Assembly (NCBI GenBank): GCA_947498595.1
Contig: CANMKX010000013.1
Coordinates: forward strand, 1-64,000
Direction of reading: 5' to 3'
Origin: an uncultured Aquimarina sp.
Lineage (GTDB): Bacteria; Bacteroidota; Bacteroidia; Flavobacteriales; Flavobacteriaceae
Length of the DNA stretch: 64,000 nucleotides
Shown: piece after piece, positions 18,963 to 28,242 of the stretch
Numbering within the stretch: position 1 is the stretch's first letter
How the letters are laid out: the number at the start of each line of letters is the position of its first letter
The notes under the pieces: model-generated
Told to the model about the DNA's origin: nothing
What the model saw: only the letters and a program-made list of their open reading frames with translations
Database searches by the model: none
Position numbers and translations under genes: made by a program

Positions 18963-19535
18963 ATGATTCATAAAAAATACGATGATTATTTGTTGCAAAG
19001 CCTTGTGAGTGGAGATGCTTCTGGAATTAAAGAGATTTACAAGAAAGTATATCCCAAAGTTTATAGTTATATACGTAAACATGAAGGGTCTGAAGATGAT
19101 GCTAAAGATGTAATGCAGAAAGGTTTATTGCAATTATCTGCTAGAGCACAAGTAAAAGAGTTTTCAATTACATCTAGTTTTGAAGGATATCTCTTAACAA
19201 CTTGTAAGAATGTTTGGAGACGAGAGAAAAAAATGTCAAAAACAAAGGTAACAAATGAAGCTGTAATCAATCTATTAAATGAAGAACGTGAAATAGCATT
19301 AGCTGCACACGAACAGGAAAAATGGGAATTATTTCAAGAAAAATTGCAAGAAATGTCGGATAATTGCAAAAAAGTTTTGAGTTTGTATTTCAATAAAATA
19401 CCTTATTCAAAAATTGCATCAGACATGGGATATGCCACAGAAAATACAGTAAGGCAACGTATTTTTAAGTGTAAAGCAAGATTGAAAGAAATGATCCATA
19501 ACGATGTTCGTTATAATGAATTGAAAAATTTATGA
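18963..19535 (+). CDS. ECF-type RNA polymerase sigma factor
   Basis: Sigma-70 family protein of 190 residues with region 2 at about 20-95 (IYKKVYPKVYSYI, DDAKDVMQKGLLQL, FEGYLLTTCKNVWR) and a region 4 helix-turn-helix at about 125-180 (CKKVLSLYFNKIPYSKIASDMGY, VRQRIFKCKARL). It overlaps the anti-sigma-like gene by 4 bases (ATGA), the normal arrangement for an ECF factor and its inhibitor. It diverges from the S8 peptidase and CHAT genes, which may be part of its regulon or of its control circuit. Confidence 0.88.
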   Translation: MIHKKYDDYLLQSLVSGDASGIKEIYKKVYPKVYSYIRKHEGSEDDAKDVMQKGLLQLSARAQVKEFSITSSFEGYLLTTCKNVWRREKKMSKTKVTNEAVINLLNEEREIALAAHEQEKWELFQEKLQEMSDNCKKVLSLYFNKIPYSKIASDMGYATENTVRQRIFKCKARLKEMIHNDVRYNELKNL

Positions 19536-20335
19536 ATGATTTAAATAAAGAAATACAGTTATACATAGATGGAGAAATGACTCCTGATGAAAAAAAGTCC
19601 TTTGAAGAAAAAATAAAAGCAAACCCTGAGTTAGAAAAAGAAATTGCATCTTCTCGTGAGATGAGTGTTATTTTGAATGAAAATGATTGGGAGGTTTCTT
19701 CAAAATCGCTTAAAAATAAAAAAATTACAACCCACGAAACTTTTCTTAGAAGCGATAAAGGAAAAATGATCGCAGGACAAATTGATGAAGCAGCCAATGA
19801 TTACTTTTCATCAAAATCTCAAACTACGTTAAAACAAAAAATATATTATGTAGGTGGCATAGCAGCAATTCTGATTCTTGGATTTTTCTCAGTTATTCAA
19901 TTAAATACAACAGATACGGATGCGTTGTATGCTGAATACAAAAATTGGGATGAACTTCCGTCTTTGACATCGCGTAATGGAAACAATTCGTTAGGAAAAA
20001 TTGAAAAATTGTTTAGAAGTAAACAATACGCAAATGCACTTACTCTATTAAATAACATTGAAAAAACTCCAAACAATAAAGTCAATACTCAAACCATTCT
20101 TTACAAAGGAGCGATCTATTTAGAACTAGAAGATACTAATAATGCTATTAAAGAATTTAAAAAATTAGCTGATAGTCATACATTAGATGCTTTTAAAGCA
20201 CATTGGTATTTAGCACTTACGCATTTAAAAAACGATGATAAAAAGAAAGCAATAATAGCTTTAGAAACATTGTTGAAAGATGAATATACTTACAAAGACG
20301 AAGCCGCGAAAAAAATACTAGATAAGCTTCAATAA
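19532..20335 (+). CDS. Membrane-anchored anti-sigma-like protein with TPR tail
   Basis: Three parts are visible: an N-terminal helical region starting LNKEIQLYIDGEMTPDEK (typical of Bacteroidota anti-sigma factors lacking the zinc HxxxCxxC motif), a single membrane helix at about 105-124, and a C-terminal region (about 150-267) with about three TPR-like helix pairs, predicted outside the cytoplasm. Overlap with the sigma gene shows coupling. The external TPR part would be in the same compartment as the TPR-CHAT protein and the S8 lipoprotein, so proteolytic release of the sigma factor is a reasonable inference. Confidence 0.82.
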   Translation: MNDLNKEIQLYIDGEMTPDEKKSFEEKIKANPELEKEIASSREMSVILNENDWEVSSKSLKNKKITTHETFLRSDKGKMIAGQIDEAANDYFSSKSQTTLKQKIYYVGGIAAILILGFFSVIQLNTTDTDALYAEYKNWDELPSLTSRNGNNSLGKIEKLFRSKQYANALTLLNNIEKTPNNKVNTQTILYKGAIYLELEDTNNAIKEFKKLADSHTLDAFKAHWYLALTHLKNDDKKKAIIALETLLKDEYTYKDEAAKKILDKLQ

Positions 20336-21011
20336 CAATTAGAAACAAGAATGTAATCAAGTAAATTTAACCGATTATTTCGATGTTTATTTGGTCAAGT
20401 TTATTTGTGAATTCTAAAAGCAATAACGGATTCTGGTAATGAATTGACAATCTTTCTTTGGATAAAATTAAGAGACCTAAGTAAAAGATATCAAAAACGG
20501 TGTTATAAACTATGTATTTATAGCAATCTTCAGCCATTCATGAAATTTTAACTTCGTGACTACTCTAATACTTAGTGCTTTCTAAAATTCTATATAGAAA
20601 GCAATTTATTTCAATTCGATAAAAACAAAATATAATGTAAATAACTGGTATAGTTGTGTTTACTTTTTATAGTGAGAGATAATTCTATTTATAGTATACG
20701 ATTTACTTTCCTTAGTATAAATTTTAAAATATAATAAAAGGTTCTTTTTTAGAAATATAAATTTAACAAAATAATAGTAATACTATCATTTTAATTAGGA
20801 TATGCTATTGTATATTTGCATAATACTATTATGAATGTTTTAAATTACATTTATAATAGTTAAATTTTAAAATGATTGATCGTAAATTAAAATTACATTT
20901 CTTTTAGACAAGAATAGAAAATAAGATCTTAGCCATAGCAACAGTATTATTTCGTATTGAAACTTAAAAGGAATAGAAATAATTGAAGTCGATTATTTTG
21001 ATATTTATTAG
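20336..21011. other. Long intergenic region with promoter and palindromes
   Basis: No credible gene. It holds a hairpin (GCTTTCTA 20577-20584 with TAGAAAGC 20595-20602), and the regulated promoter of the following export operon at 20774-20832, leaving a leader of about 180 bases before the ATG at 21012. The remainder is plain AT-rich sequence. Confidence 0.5.
20774..20832 (+). promoter_or_regulatory. Promoter with twin palindromes upstream of the export operon
   Basis: A perfect TAnnTTTG element (TATATTTG, 20811-20818) lies between two similar palindromes: ATAGTA-A-TACTAT at 20774-20786 and ATAATA-C-TATTAT at 20820-20832. Both have 6-base arms and a one-base centre, and their centres are 46 bases apart. 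They look like binding sites of one dimeric repressor acting over the start site of the operon beginning at 21012. Confidence 0.5.
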
Positions 21012-21359
21012 ATGTTATTTATAAAAAATACAACAAAGTTGAAATTAATCAAAAGGTCTTCTTTTATAAAAAATTGTATCGGTATCATAGGGATTCTTAT
21101 GTTATTGATGAAGCCTTGTTGTTATTTAATTAATGTTGTAACAGAAGATGAAATTTCAGTTATTGATTTTTTTGGAGAAGAAGATACTGAAGAAACAGAA
21201 GAGCAAGAAGAGCTTGACAAAAAGGAATTTAAATTGTTGTTAACGTTTGTTCAGTCAAACTTGATAAGTAAAATTAGCAATACTCAATATTTTAATATTA
21301 GTACATTATATCAAACAGTGTATAAAGATATATTGATACCACCGCCGGATTTGGCATAA
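21012..21359 (+). CDS. Small membrane-associated protein leading the export operon
   Basis: Of 115 residues, with one hydrophobic segment (about 23-40, IGIIGILMLLMKPCCYLI), a very acidic linker (EEDTEETEEQEELDKKEF) and a C-terminal ending in DILIPPPDLA. Small proteins of this plan with a PPPE/PPPD end commonly precede RND or type I efflux operons in Bacteroidota; this is from memory of such neighbourhoods. Function is unknown. It is 107 bases upstream of the ABC transporter gene. Confidence 0.65.
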   Translation: MLFIKNTTKLKLIKRSSFIKNCIGIIGILMLLMKPCCYLINVVTEDEISVIDFFGEEDTEETEEQEELDKKEFKLLLTFVQSNLISKISNTQYFNISTLYQTVYKDILIPPPDLA

Positions 21360-21466
21360 CCTGTCTTACAATACTATCCGTTTATTTCTTATTCGGACCC
21401 ATCCCATATTTTAATAAAAATATATAGTAATCATTAGCTTATGATTACCTGTTTTAATACAATAGA

Positions 21467-23140
21467 ATGCAAGAAAAATTATCACCATGGAAGCGTTTTG
21501 TGAACCTTCTAAAATTAGATAGACAAGACATATTACAATTATGCTACTATGCAATTTTTTCAGGATTAGTAGCCTTAACATTACCTTTAGGAATCCAAGC
21601 AATTATAAACCTTATGCAAAGTGCACAAGTTTCTACTTCGTGGATCGTGCTGGTAATTTTAGTAACACTAGGAGTTGCTTTTCAAGGAGTTTTACAATTG
21701 ATGCAGATACGCATTTTGGAACGTATGCAACAAAAAATATTTACAAGAGCATCATTTGAATTTGCATACCGCTTTCCGAAAATAAAAATGGAAGAATTGC
21801 ATAATTTATACCCACCAGAATTGGCCAATCGTTTTTTTGATGTACTAACAGTTCAAAAGGGACTATCCAAAATTCTAATTGACTTTCCTACAGCAATTTT
21901 ACAAATTGTTTTAGGATTGATCGTACTTTCTTTTTACCACCCATTTTTTATTCTTTATGGATTATTATTGATGTTTTTGATCTATATCGCATTTAAATTT
22001 ACAGCAAAAAAAGGACTCGAAACTAGTTTAGTAGAATCCAAAAGTAAATACAAAGTAGCACATTGGATTCAAGAAATTGCAAGATCATTAATTGGATTTA
22101 AATCCTCTGGAAGTACTAGTTTTTCGATGGATAAAAATGACGAGCTTACTAGTAATTATTTAGAAGCAAGAGAAAATCATTTTAGAGTATTAATGTATCA
22201 ATTTATACAAATGATAGGATTCAAAGTATTGGTAACGGCAGGATTATTAATCATTGGAGGATTATTAGTACTTAACCAACGAATGAATATAGGACAGTTT
22301 GTAGCTTCAGAAATTATTATTCTTTTGGTAATGAATTCGGTTGAAAAACTAACCAAAGGACTTGAATCATTTTATGATGTTTTGACTTCTTTAGAAAAAA
22401 TTGGACAGGTTGTCGATAAAGATTTAGAATCACAAGCTGGAGAAATACCATTTTTGAATGATAAAGATGTACGAATCGAATTAAAAAAGTTGAGCTATGT
22501 CAATAGTAACGACAAATTAATTTTGGACGAGATTGATCTAGAAATAAGTCGAAATGACAATATCATATTTCAAGGAATTTCGGGATCTGGTAAATCGGTT
22601 ATTCTGAAAATTATATCAGGATTAATATCTCCATCTCAAGGGGAATTATATATCAATGATATTTCAATAAGAGGTGTTTGGTTAAATCATTACAGAGCAC
22701 AAATTGGACAAGTTTTACCAGAAGAATTACCGTTTGAAGGAACCATTTTGGAAAATATTACTTTAGGAAAGAAAGAAATTTCAAAAAAACAATTGCATGA
22801 AATATTAAAAGAAATAGGATTATCATCATTTGTAAAAGAGCAAAAAAATGGATTAAATACTGTGATTTCCTCTGGAGGAAGAGAGCTACCACTTACAGTT
22901 ATTAAACGTATAATTTTGGCAAGAGCCATTATTAGTCAACCCAAAATTTTATTGATAAAAGGTTTACTAGATTCCTTTGAAGAGAAAGAAGCATTACCTA
23001 TAATAACATACTTGACATCGGATGAACGACCATGGTTATTGATTACATCAAGTCAACATTATTTATGGAAAAAATACTGCAATAGAATCGTGCGATTTAA
23101 TAATGGAAAAATAACTTTAAACACGAATATCAATGCTTAA
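21467..23140 (+). CDS. ABC exporter subunit with degenerate ATPase site
   Basis: Fused membrane domain (about five to six helices within residues 25-300) and nucleotide-binding domain (about 335-550), as in HlyB-type exporters but without a peptidase domain. Walker A is intact (GISGSGKS, 370-377) and a Q-loop Gln415 is present. The signature region reads SSGGRELP near 468 instead of LSGGQ; Walker B ends ILLIKG, with Lys498 and Gly499 where Asp and Glu are expected; the switch His is replaced in LLITSSQ. It therefore may bind but not efficiently hydrolyse ATP as a homodimer. HlyD and TolC partners follow with overlap or short spacing. Confidence 0.85.
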   Translation: MQEKLSPWKRFVNLLKLDRQDILQLCYYAIFSGLVALTLPLGIQAIINLMQSAQVSTSWIVLVILVTLGVAFQGVLQLMQIRILERMQQKIFTRASFEFAYRFPKIKMEELHNLYPPELANRFFDVLTVQKGLSKILIDFPTAILQIVLGLIVLSFYHPFFILYGLLLMFLIYIAFKFTAKKGLETSLVESKSKYKVAHWIQEIARSLIGFKSSGSTSFSMDKNDELTSNYLEARENHFRVLMYQFIQMIGFKVLVTAGLLIIGGLLVLNQRMNIGQFVASEIIILLVMNSVEKLTKGLESFYDVLTSLEKIGQVVDKDLESQAGEIPFLNDKDVRIELKKLSYVNSNDKLILDEIDLEISRNDNIIFQGISGSGKSVILKIISGLISPSQGELYINDISIRGVWLNHYRAQIGQVLPEELPFEGTILENITLGKKEISKKQLHEILKEIGLSSFVKEQKNGLNTVISSGGRELPLTVIKRIILARAIISQPKILLIKGLLDSFEEKEALPIITYLTSDERPWLLITSSQHYLWKKYCNRIVRFNNGKITLNTNINA

Positions 23141-24482
23141 TATATCAAGAAATCAAATACATAAGCAAGTTTCTTTAAATAAGTACAAAGCCTATGAAAA
23201 AGCGTTTAATGTTATGCATTACAAAGTATTTAATCGCTTACTCGGAATTTTCTTTGTTTTGATAGGTATAATACTGTTTTTGCCTTGGACTCAAAACGTA
23301 GCAGGTAATGGATATGTGACTACTTTAGAACTGAACCAACGTCCGCAAACTATACAATCTCCAATTCCTGGAAGAATAGAAAAATGGTTTGTAAAAGAAG
23401 GAGATTTTGTTAAAAAAGGAGATACGATTCTGTTTGTTTCCGAATTAAAAAATGAATACCAAGATCCTTATTTAGTAGAGCGTACCAAAACTCAAGAAGC
23501 TGCTAAAAGCAAATCGGTATCTTCATACCAAAAGAAAATAGCCGCAATAGAAAATCAAATTTCTGCATTAGAAAAAGAGCAATCGCTTAAATTATCTCAA
23601 GCTCGTAATAAACTTAAACAATCCTTATTAGAAGCTAAAAGTGATAGTATCAAATTAATCGCATTGCAAAATAATTATAAAATAACCATACAACAATACA
23701 AGCGTACAGATACTTTGTATAATGAAGGAATAAAATCTAAAACTGATATAGAAACGAAACGACTTAAAATGCAAGAAGTTGAAGCAAAGTTAGTTTCGCA
23801 AGAAAATAAAGTCTTAGCAAACAAAAATAAAATTATAAATGCAAAGATTGAAATTAATAGAATTGTAGCTGCTTATGACGATAAAATAGCAAAATCAAAT
23901 AGTAGTAAATATACAGCAGCGTCCAATCAATTTGAGGCAGAAGCGCAAGTAGTAAAATTACAAAATCAAGCTACAAATTATGAAATACGAAATAGTTTTT
24001 ACTATATCACAGCTCCGCAAGATGGATTTATAAACAAAGCCATTAGGAGCGGAATTGGCGAAAATTTTAAAGCAGGAGAAGCACTGGTAGGTGTTATGCC
24101 TTCGGTATATGACTTAGCAGTAGAAACTTATGTTAGTCCTATTGATTTGCAATTGATGAATATAGGAGAAAAAGTAAGAATTCAATTTGATGGATGGCCT
24201 GCAATATTTTTTAGTGGATGGCCTAATACGTCTTTTGGTACCTATGCAGGAAAAATTGTAGCAATCGAAAATTTTATAAGTGAAAACGGAAAATTTAGAA
24301 TCTTAATAGAACCAGATTTAAACGAAGAACCTTGGCCAAAAAATATTCGAGTAGGCTCAGGAGCTTATACCATAGCATTACTAGAAGATGTGCCAATTTG
24401 GTACGAATTATGGCGAAAACTAAATGGTTTTCCTCCTAATTATTACAAAACAACTACGAGAATAACGAAATCAAAAAAATAA
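23133..24482 (+). CDS. HlyD-family periplasmic adaptor
   Basis: Membrane-fusion protein of a tripartite exporter. One N-terminal membrane helix (about 34-51), a biotinyl-lipoyl-like half with SPIPGRIEKWFVKEGDFVKKGD near 76-97, a long coiled-coil hairpin (about 110-290) and the second lipoyl half ITAPQDGFINKAIRSGIGENF near 291-311, followed by a beta-barrel domain. The start overlaps the ABC gene by 8 bases, so the two are coupled. With the ABC and TolC proteins it should span the envelope. Confidence 0.9.
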   Translation: MLNISRNQIHKQVSLNKYKAYEKAFNVMHYKVFNRLLGIFFVLIGIILFLPWTQNVAGNGYVTTLELNQRPQTIQSPIPGRIEKWFVKEGDFVKKGDTILFVSELKNEYQDPYLVERTKTQEAAKSKSVSSYQKKIAAIENQISALEKEQSLKLSQARNKLKQSLLEAKSDSIKLIALQNNYKITIQQYKRTDTLYNEGIKSKTDIETKRLKMQEVEAKLVSQENKVLANKNKIINAKIEINRIVAAYDDKIAKSNSSKYTAASNQFEAEAQVVKLQNQATNYEIRNSFYYITAPQDGFINKAIRSGIGENFKAGEALVGVMPSVYDLAVETYVSPIDLQLMNIGEKVRIQFDGWPAIFFSGWPNTSFGTYAGKIVAIENFISENGKFRILIEPDLNEEPWPKNIRVGSGAYTIALLEDVPIWYELWRKLNGFPPNYYKTTTRITKSKK

Positions 24483-24488
24483 GTAAAA

Positions 24489-25883
24489 ATGAAGAAAAAA
24501 GGATTTTTTATGAGTATTGTTTTCGTTTTGATGACAATACAAACATCCTATGCATATCAAGAATTAACATATAATGAATTTATAACGTATGTTAAAACAC
24601 ACCATCCGTTAGTAAAACAAGCAAATTTACAAACCGAAATGGGTACAGCAACGATTCTAAAAGCTAAAGGGAATTTTGATCCTAAACTTACCGCAGCTTA
24701 TGATCGAAAAAAATTTAAAAAGACAACCTATTATGACGAACTCAATACAACATTAAAAATCCCGACATGGTATGGAGTAGAACTTAAAGCAAATTTTGAG
24801 AAAAATGAAGGTGTCTTTTTAGATCCAAGCCTAACGGTACCAGACGATGGATTGTACAGTGCCGGAATATCGATTCCGATAGCTCAAGGCCTATTGATTA
24901 ACGAGCGAATGGCAATGCTTAAAAAAGCACATTTATATCAAAAAGAAACTAGAGCAAAACGAGAATTGTTAATTAACAAGGCGTTGTATAAAGCGAGTAT
25001 CGCATATTTTAAATGGTTAGAGTTTTCGAGAGCGTATAAGATTCAGAATGAATTTCTAAAAAAAGCAACCGAAAGAACAGAAGCTATTAAAAGGAGTGTT
25101 GCCCAAGGAGAAAAACCATTGATTGATATAACAGAGGCAACAATTGCAATTCAAGATAGAGCGTTAAAATTAGAAGTTATTGCTCTTAAAATGAATAAGG
25201 CTAGATTGCATTTAAACACTTTTTTATGGTTGGATGATGTACCAATGGAATTGCAAGAAAGTGTATTACCTGTATTTCCTGAAAAAGACGTTTTGCAGAA
25301 AACTATTTTTAATAATAATGAAATAACAGCGGAAGCGATAATAGATCAACATCCAAAATTGATGGAAATTGACACAAAAATAGGCGCATTGAAAATAGAT
25401 AAGCGATTAAAAATAAATAAATTATTGCCCAAAATTTTTATCGAATATAACTTTTTAACACCTAAGTACGATCAAACTTCTTCATTGAATACAGCAAATT
25501 ATAAAACAGGTATCAATATGAGTTTTCCTCTTTTTTTACGCAAAGAACGAGGAAATATAAAACTAGCCAAACTAAAAATTGAAGCGGCAAAATTTGATAG
25601 ATTATCCAACTCATTAGCTATTGAAAATAAGATTAAAGCATTAAAAAATGAAATCAAATCAATAGATACACAAAACGAATTGATAACAGATATAGCTAGA
25701 AAGAGATTAAAATTAGTTACTGTTGAAGAACGAAAATTCTCATTAGGGGAAAGTTCTTTATTCTTGATTAACTCTAGAGAGCAAAAACTAATAGCGGCAC
25801 AAGAAAAAGAGAATGTATTGCAGATAAAAAAATTAGTTGTTTTAGCTAATTTGTATCATACAATAGGAAAAGTTAATTTTTAA
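24489..25883 (+). CDS. TolC-family outer membrane efflux protein
   Basis: Signal peptide (1 to about 22, ending AYA), then two repeats of the long-helix TolC (OEP) fold: LTYNEFITYVKTHHPLVKQANLQ near 26 and HPKLMEIDTKIGALKIDKRL near 297, the canonical starts of the two halves. Length of 464 residues is normal. It begins 6 bases after the HlyD gene and completes the export complex. The substrate of the complex cannot be read from the locus. Confidence 0.9.
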   Translation: MKKKGFFMSIVFVLMTIQTSYAYQELTYNEFITYVKTHHPLVKQANLQTEMGTATILKAKGNFDPKLTAAYDRKKFKKTTYYDELNTTLKIPTWYGVELKANFEKNEGVFLDPSLTVPDDGLYSAGISIPIAQGLLINERMAMLKKAHLYQKETRAKRELLINKALYKASIAYFKWLEFSRAYKIQNEFLKKATERTEAIKRSVAQGEKPLIDITEATIAIQDRALKLEVIALKMNKARLHLNTFLWLDDVPMELQESVLPVFPEKDVLQKTIFNNNEITAEAIIDQHPKLMEIDTKIGALKIDKRLKINKLLPKIFIEYNFLTPKYDQTSSLNTANYKTGINMSFPLFLRKERGNIKLAKLKIEAAKFDRLSNSLAIENKIKALKNEIKSIDTQNELITDIARKRLKLVTVEERKFSLGESSLFLINSREQKLIAAQEKENVLQIKKLVVLANLYHTIGKVNF

Positions 25884-26039
25884 ATTAAGTGTGTTGATAT
25901 GTGTTTTTTTGAATAATTAAGATAGGGGATTTTAATATAAAACATTACTATTAATTATATTTAGCTAGTACAAATTATGAATGTATAGCAAGAGGAATTT
26001 CACACAAATTTTACCATAGGCAATAAAAGAAGATATTAG

Positions 26040-26435
26040 ATGAATGAATTAAAATATAATATATCTCGAATTTTTATAGCTATGAGTACATTACCAATTT
26101 TTTTTATAGGACTTTTCTTTTTCATAAATCAAAAAGATACCACTGTAAAATTAAATGAAAGTACACAACAAATTAGCAAAATGCCAAAAACTGCATTTTG
26201 GATAGCAAAAGGTGGAGAGGGAAATTGGTATAGCATAGATAGAATATACAATCATAAAAATAAGGCAACAATTTCGATCTACGATAAATCAAAAAAACTT
26301 TTAAGTAAGAATCAATATTTTATAAGTTGTCCAATAAATGAACTAAAGTTTATCAATGATTTAAAAAAACAAATTGTTTTTTATGATGGAGAAAATATAA
26401 CATTAAAAGACAATTGTTATTTGATAAAAAGATAA
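26040..26435 (+). CDS. Hypothetical membrane-anchored protein
   Basis: A protein of 131 residues with one N-terminal hydrophobic segment (about 9-29) and a basic C-terminal domain containing WIAKGGEGNWYSI and ISIYDKSKKLL, probably a small extracytoplasmic beta domain. No family is recognised. A perfect 12-base hairpin follows at 26442-26473. Confidence 0.65.
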   Translation: MNELKYNISRIFIAMSTLPIFFIGLFFFINQKDTTVKLNESTQQISKMPKTAFWIAKGGEGNWYSIDRIYNHKNKATISIYDKSKKLLSKNQYFISCPINELKFINDLKKQIVFYDGENITLKDNCYLIKR

Positions 26436-26441
26436 GAATTA

Positions 26442-26473
26442 CATTTGGTAGAAATAACTTATTCTACCAAATG
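26442..26473 (+). terminator. Hairpin after the 26040-26435 gene
   Basis: CATTTGGTAGAA (26442-26453) pairs perfectly with TTCTACCAAATG (26462-26473) across an 8-base loop. No T-run follows directly, so it may be a weak terminator or an RNA stabiliser. Confidence 0.45.
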
Positions 26474-26569
26474 CAAGACATTCATTTTGTTTTATATAAG
26501 AGAGAATTACAACGAATATGTTGTTTGTTGAGAGTGTAGTGCATTAAATTTTAATTAGAGAATTAATTA

Positions 26570-27028
26570 ATGACAATTTTTGAAAAAATAGCGAAAGAAT
26601 ATGTTGAGTCATATGGAGAAGTTTTAACAGGTATCAAATTTGATTTTGATAATCGAAAAGACTTTTTTTTTGAAATTTATTATGATTTTGTTTTTGTAAA
26701 CATAAAAGACAATAAGAGTATTAATTCTCCTATTGCAGGTGGAGCAGTAGGTTTTACAATAGATAAGAAAACTCATGTAATAAAAACATTATCTTTTAGC
26801 GATTTAGGAATACTAGAATGTACTCAAAAAAGGCAAGAAGATCTTTATCAGAAAATTAAGAATATAGATGAAAATACTAAATTATTATCGTGGTTAAAAT
26901 TTGAGTATGGACTAAACTCTATAGAATTATTAAAAATGAAAAGAATAATTAAAGGAGTTAATTTTACAAAACAAAATGCACTTAAAGAATTAGATGAATT
27001 ACTAAGAAAATCTCAAGTTAAGAGTTGA
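26570..27028 (+). CDS. Hypothetical small cytoplasmic protein
   Basis: A protein of 152 residues without signal or membrane segments. The segment SPIAGGAVGFTIDKKTHVIKTLSF (about 43-66) resembles the beta-hairpin of YrhB/Imm35-type immunity-like proteins, but this is only a weak impression. The C-terminal third is helical and basic. It precedes the AraC gene by 41 bases. Confidence 0.62.
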   Translation: MTIFEKIAKEYVESYGEVLTGIKFDFDNRKDFFFEIYYDFVFVNIKDNKSINSPIAGGAVGFTIDKKTHVIKTLSFSDLGILECTQKRQEDLYQKIKNIDENTKLLSWLKFEYGLNSIELLKMKRIIKGVNFTKQNALKELDELLRKSQVKS

Positions 27029-27069
27029 TTTAAAAAAATGAATGATAACAAATAAAATAGTCTTCATCG

Positions 27070-27957
27070 ATGATTGATATAAAAGAATATTCAGACATTA
27101 ACGAATATCTTTCTACAATAGGAATTCCTTTGCTCAAAAATGAAGCGTTTTATATTGTGAAGTTTGAGACGGATTCTGTATCAGAAAATCCACCAATAGC
27201 TTATAAACATAATTATTTCGAAATTTCGTTTGCTATCGGTTACGATGCAAGTATTATTGTTGGTAGTGATGAAATTAATCATTTTAACCTATCCTTTGTT
27301 TCTCCTCAACAGATCGTAACCTGGGATTTGAAAGAAATTCATGAAAACTCGGTATGTTATATGATCTTATTCAAACCAAGTTTCTTACCTTTTTTAGAAG
27401 ATACATATAATATCTATCAAAGCTTTCCTTATTTCAAACATTATACTTCTCCAGGATATAAATTATCAAAAAGGCAACAAGAATTGTTTGTCGAATTATT
27501 GAAAAAAACACATGCTGAACATGAAACACTTACAGATGGTGATACTTTAGAAATAATAAGAGCATATTTAACGATCTTTCTCTTTAAAGCTAAAAAAGAA
27601 TTAGCTTATACTGAAGATAATGAGTTTTTAATAGAAAGAAGTAAGCAAATAATGTTCGATTTTGAAAATCTATTGACAAAAACAAAACACAAAAGACAAG
27701 TCATAAAATATTATGCAGACCAACTTAATATAAGTCCAGTATATCTATCAAAATGTGTGAAATTGATAACTGGTAAAACAGTGAAGCAAGTCATGAACGA
27801 ATATTTGATAATTGAAACCAAATCCCTTCTTAAGCAATCCAGTAAATCTATTGCAGAAATAGGTTATTCCTTAGGGTTTGAAGACGATTCTTATTTTATA
27901 AAATATTTTAAAAGAAATACAGGACTAACTCCTAATCAATATAGAGCACAACTATAA
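27070..27957 (+). CDS. AraC-family transcriptional regulator
   Basis: N-terminal ligand-binding-like domain (about 1-180, cupin-like strands) and a C-terminal double helix-turn-helix (about 200-295) with YADQLNISPVYLSKCVKLITG and IAEIGYSLGFEDDSYFIKYFKRNTGLTPNQYR, the canonical AraC signature. Target genes are unknown. The next gene downstream, a VOC lipoprotein, begins 285 bases away. Confidence 0.92.
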   Translation: MIDIKEYSDINEYLSTIGIPLLKNEAFYIVKFETDSVSENPPIAYKHNYFEISFAIGYDASIIVGSDEINHFNLSFVSPQQIVTWDLKEIHENSVCYMILFKPSFLPFLEDTYNIYQSFPYFKHYTSPGYKLSKRQQELFVELLKKTHAEHETLTDGDTLEIIRAYLTIFLFKAKKELAYTEDNEFLIERSKQIMFDFENLLTKTKHKRQVIKYYADQLNISPVYLSKCVKLITGKTVKQVMNEYLIIETKSLLKQSSKSIAEIGYSLGFEDDSYFIKYFKRNTGLTPNQYRAQL

Positions 27958-28242
27958 TTTCTCTCTTCATTTTATTGAACAATATCATTTATTACCATTA
28001 TCCTATAATCTATAACCGATAAATAGTAGCAATCTCAGTTTATTTTTGCGACATGATTTAACTAAAGTAGTGTACATATACTATCTATTTCATTTAATTA
28101 TTAATTTGAATACTTAAATGTGTTGACTTATAGTTAATTGAAAATTAAAATCTTTAGATGTAAACTTAACTCTAGTGTTAATGATAATAGCAATTTTTAA
28201 TCGTCGCGATAAATTTTGAATAAAAACTAAATTAAAAATAAA

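Noticed and set aside
14542-20335. Type III-E CRISPR (Craspase) locus
   Set aside because: No cas7-11, no repeats and no spacers; the CHAT protein has a signal peptide and C-terminal membrane helix, so only the parts list is similar.
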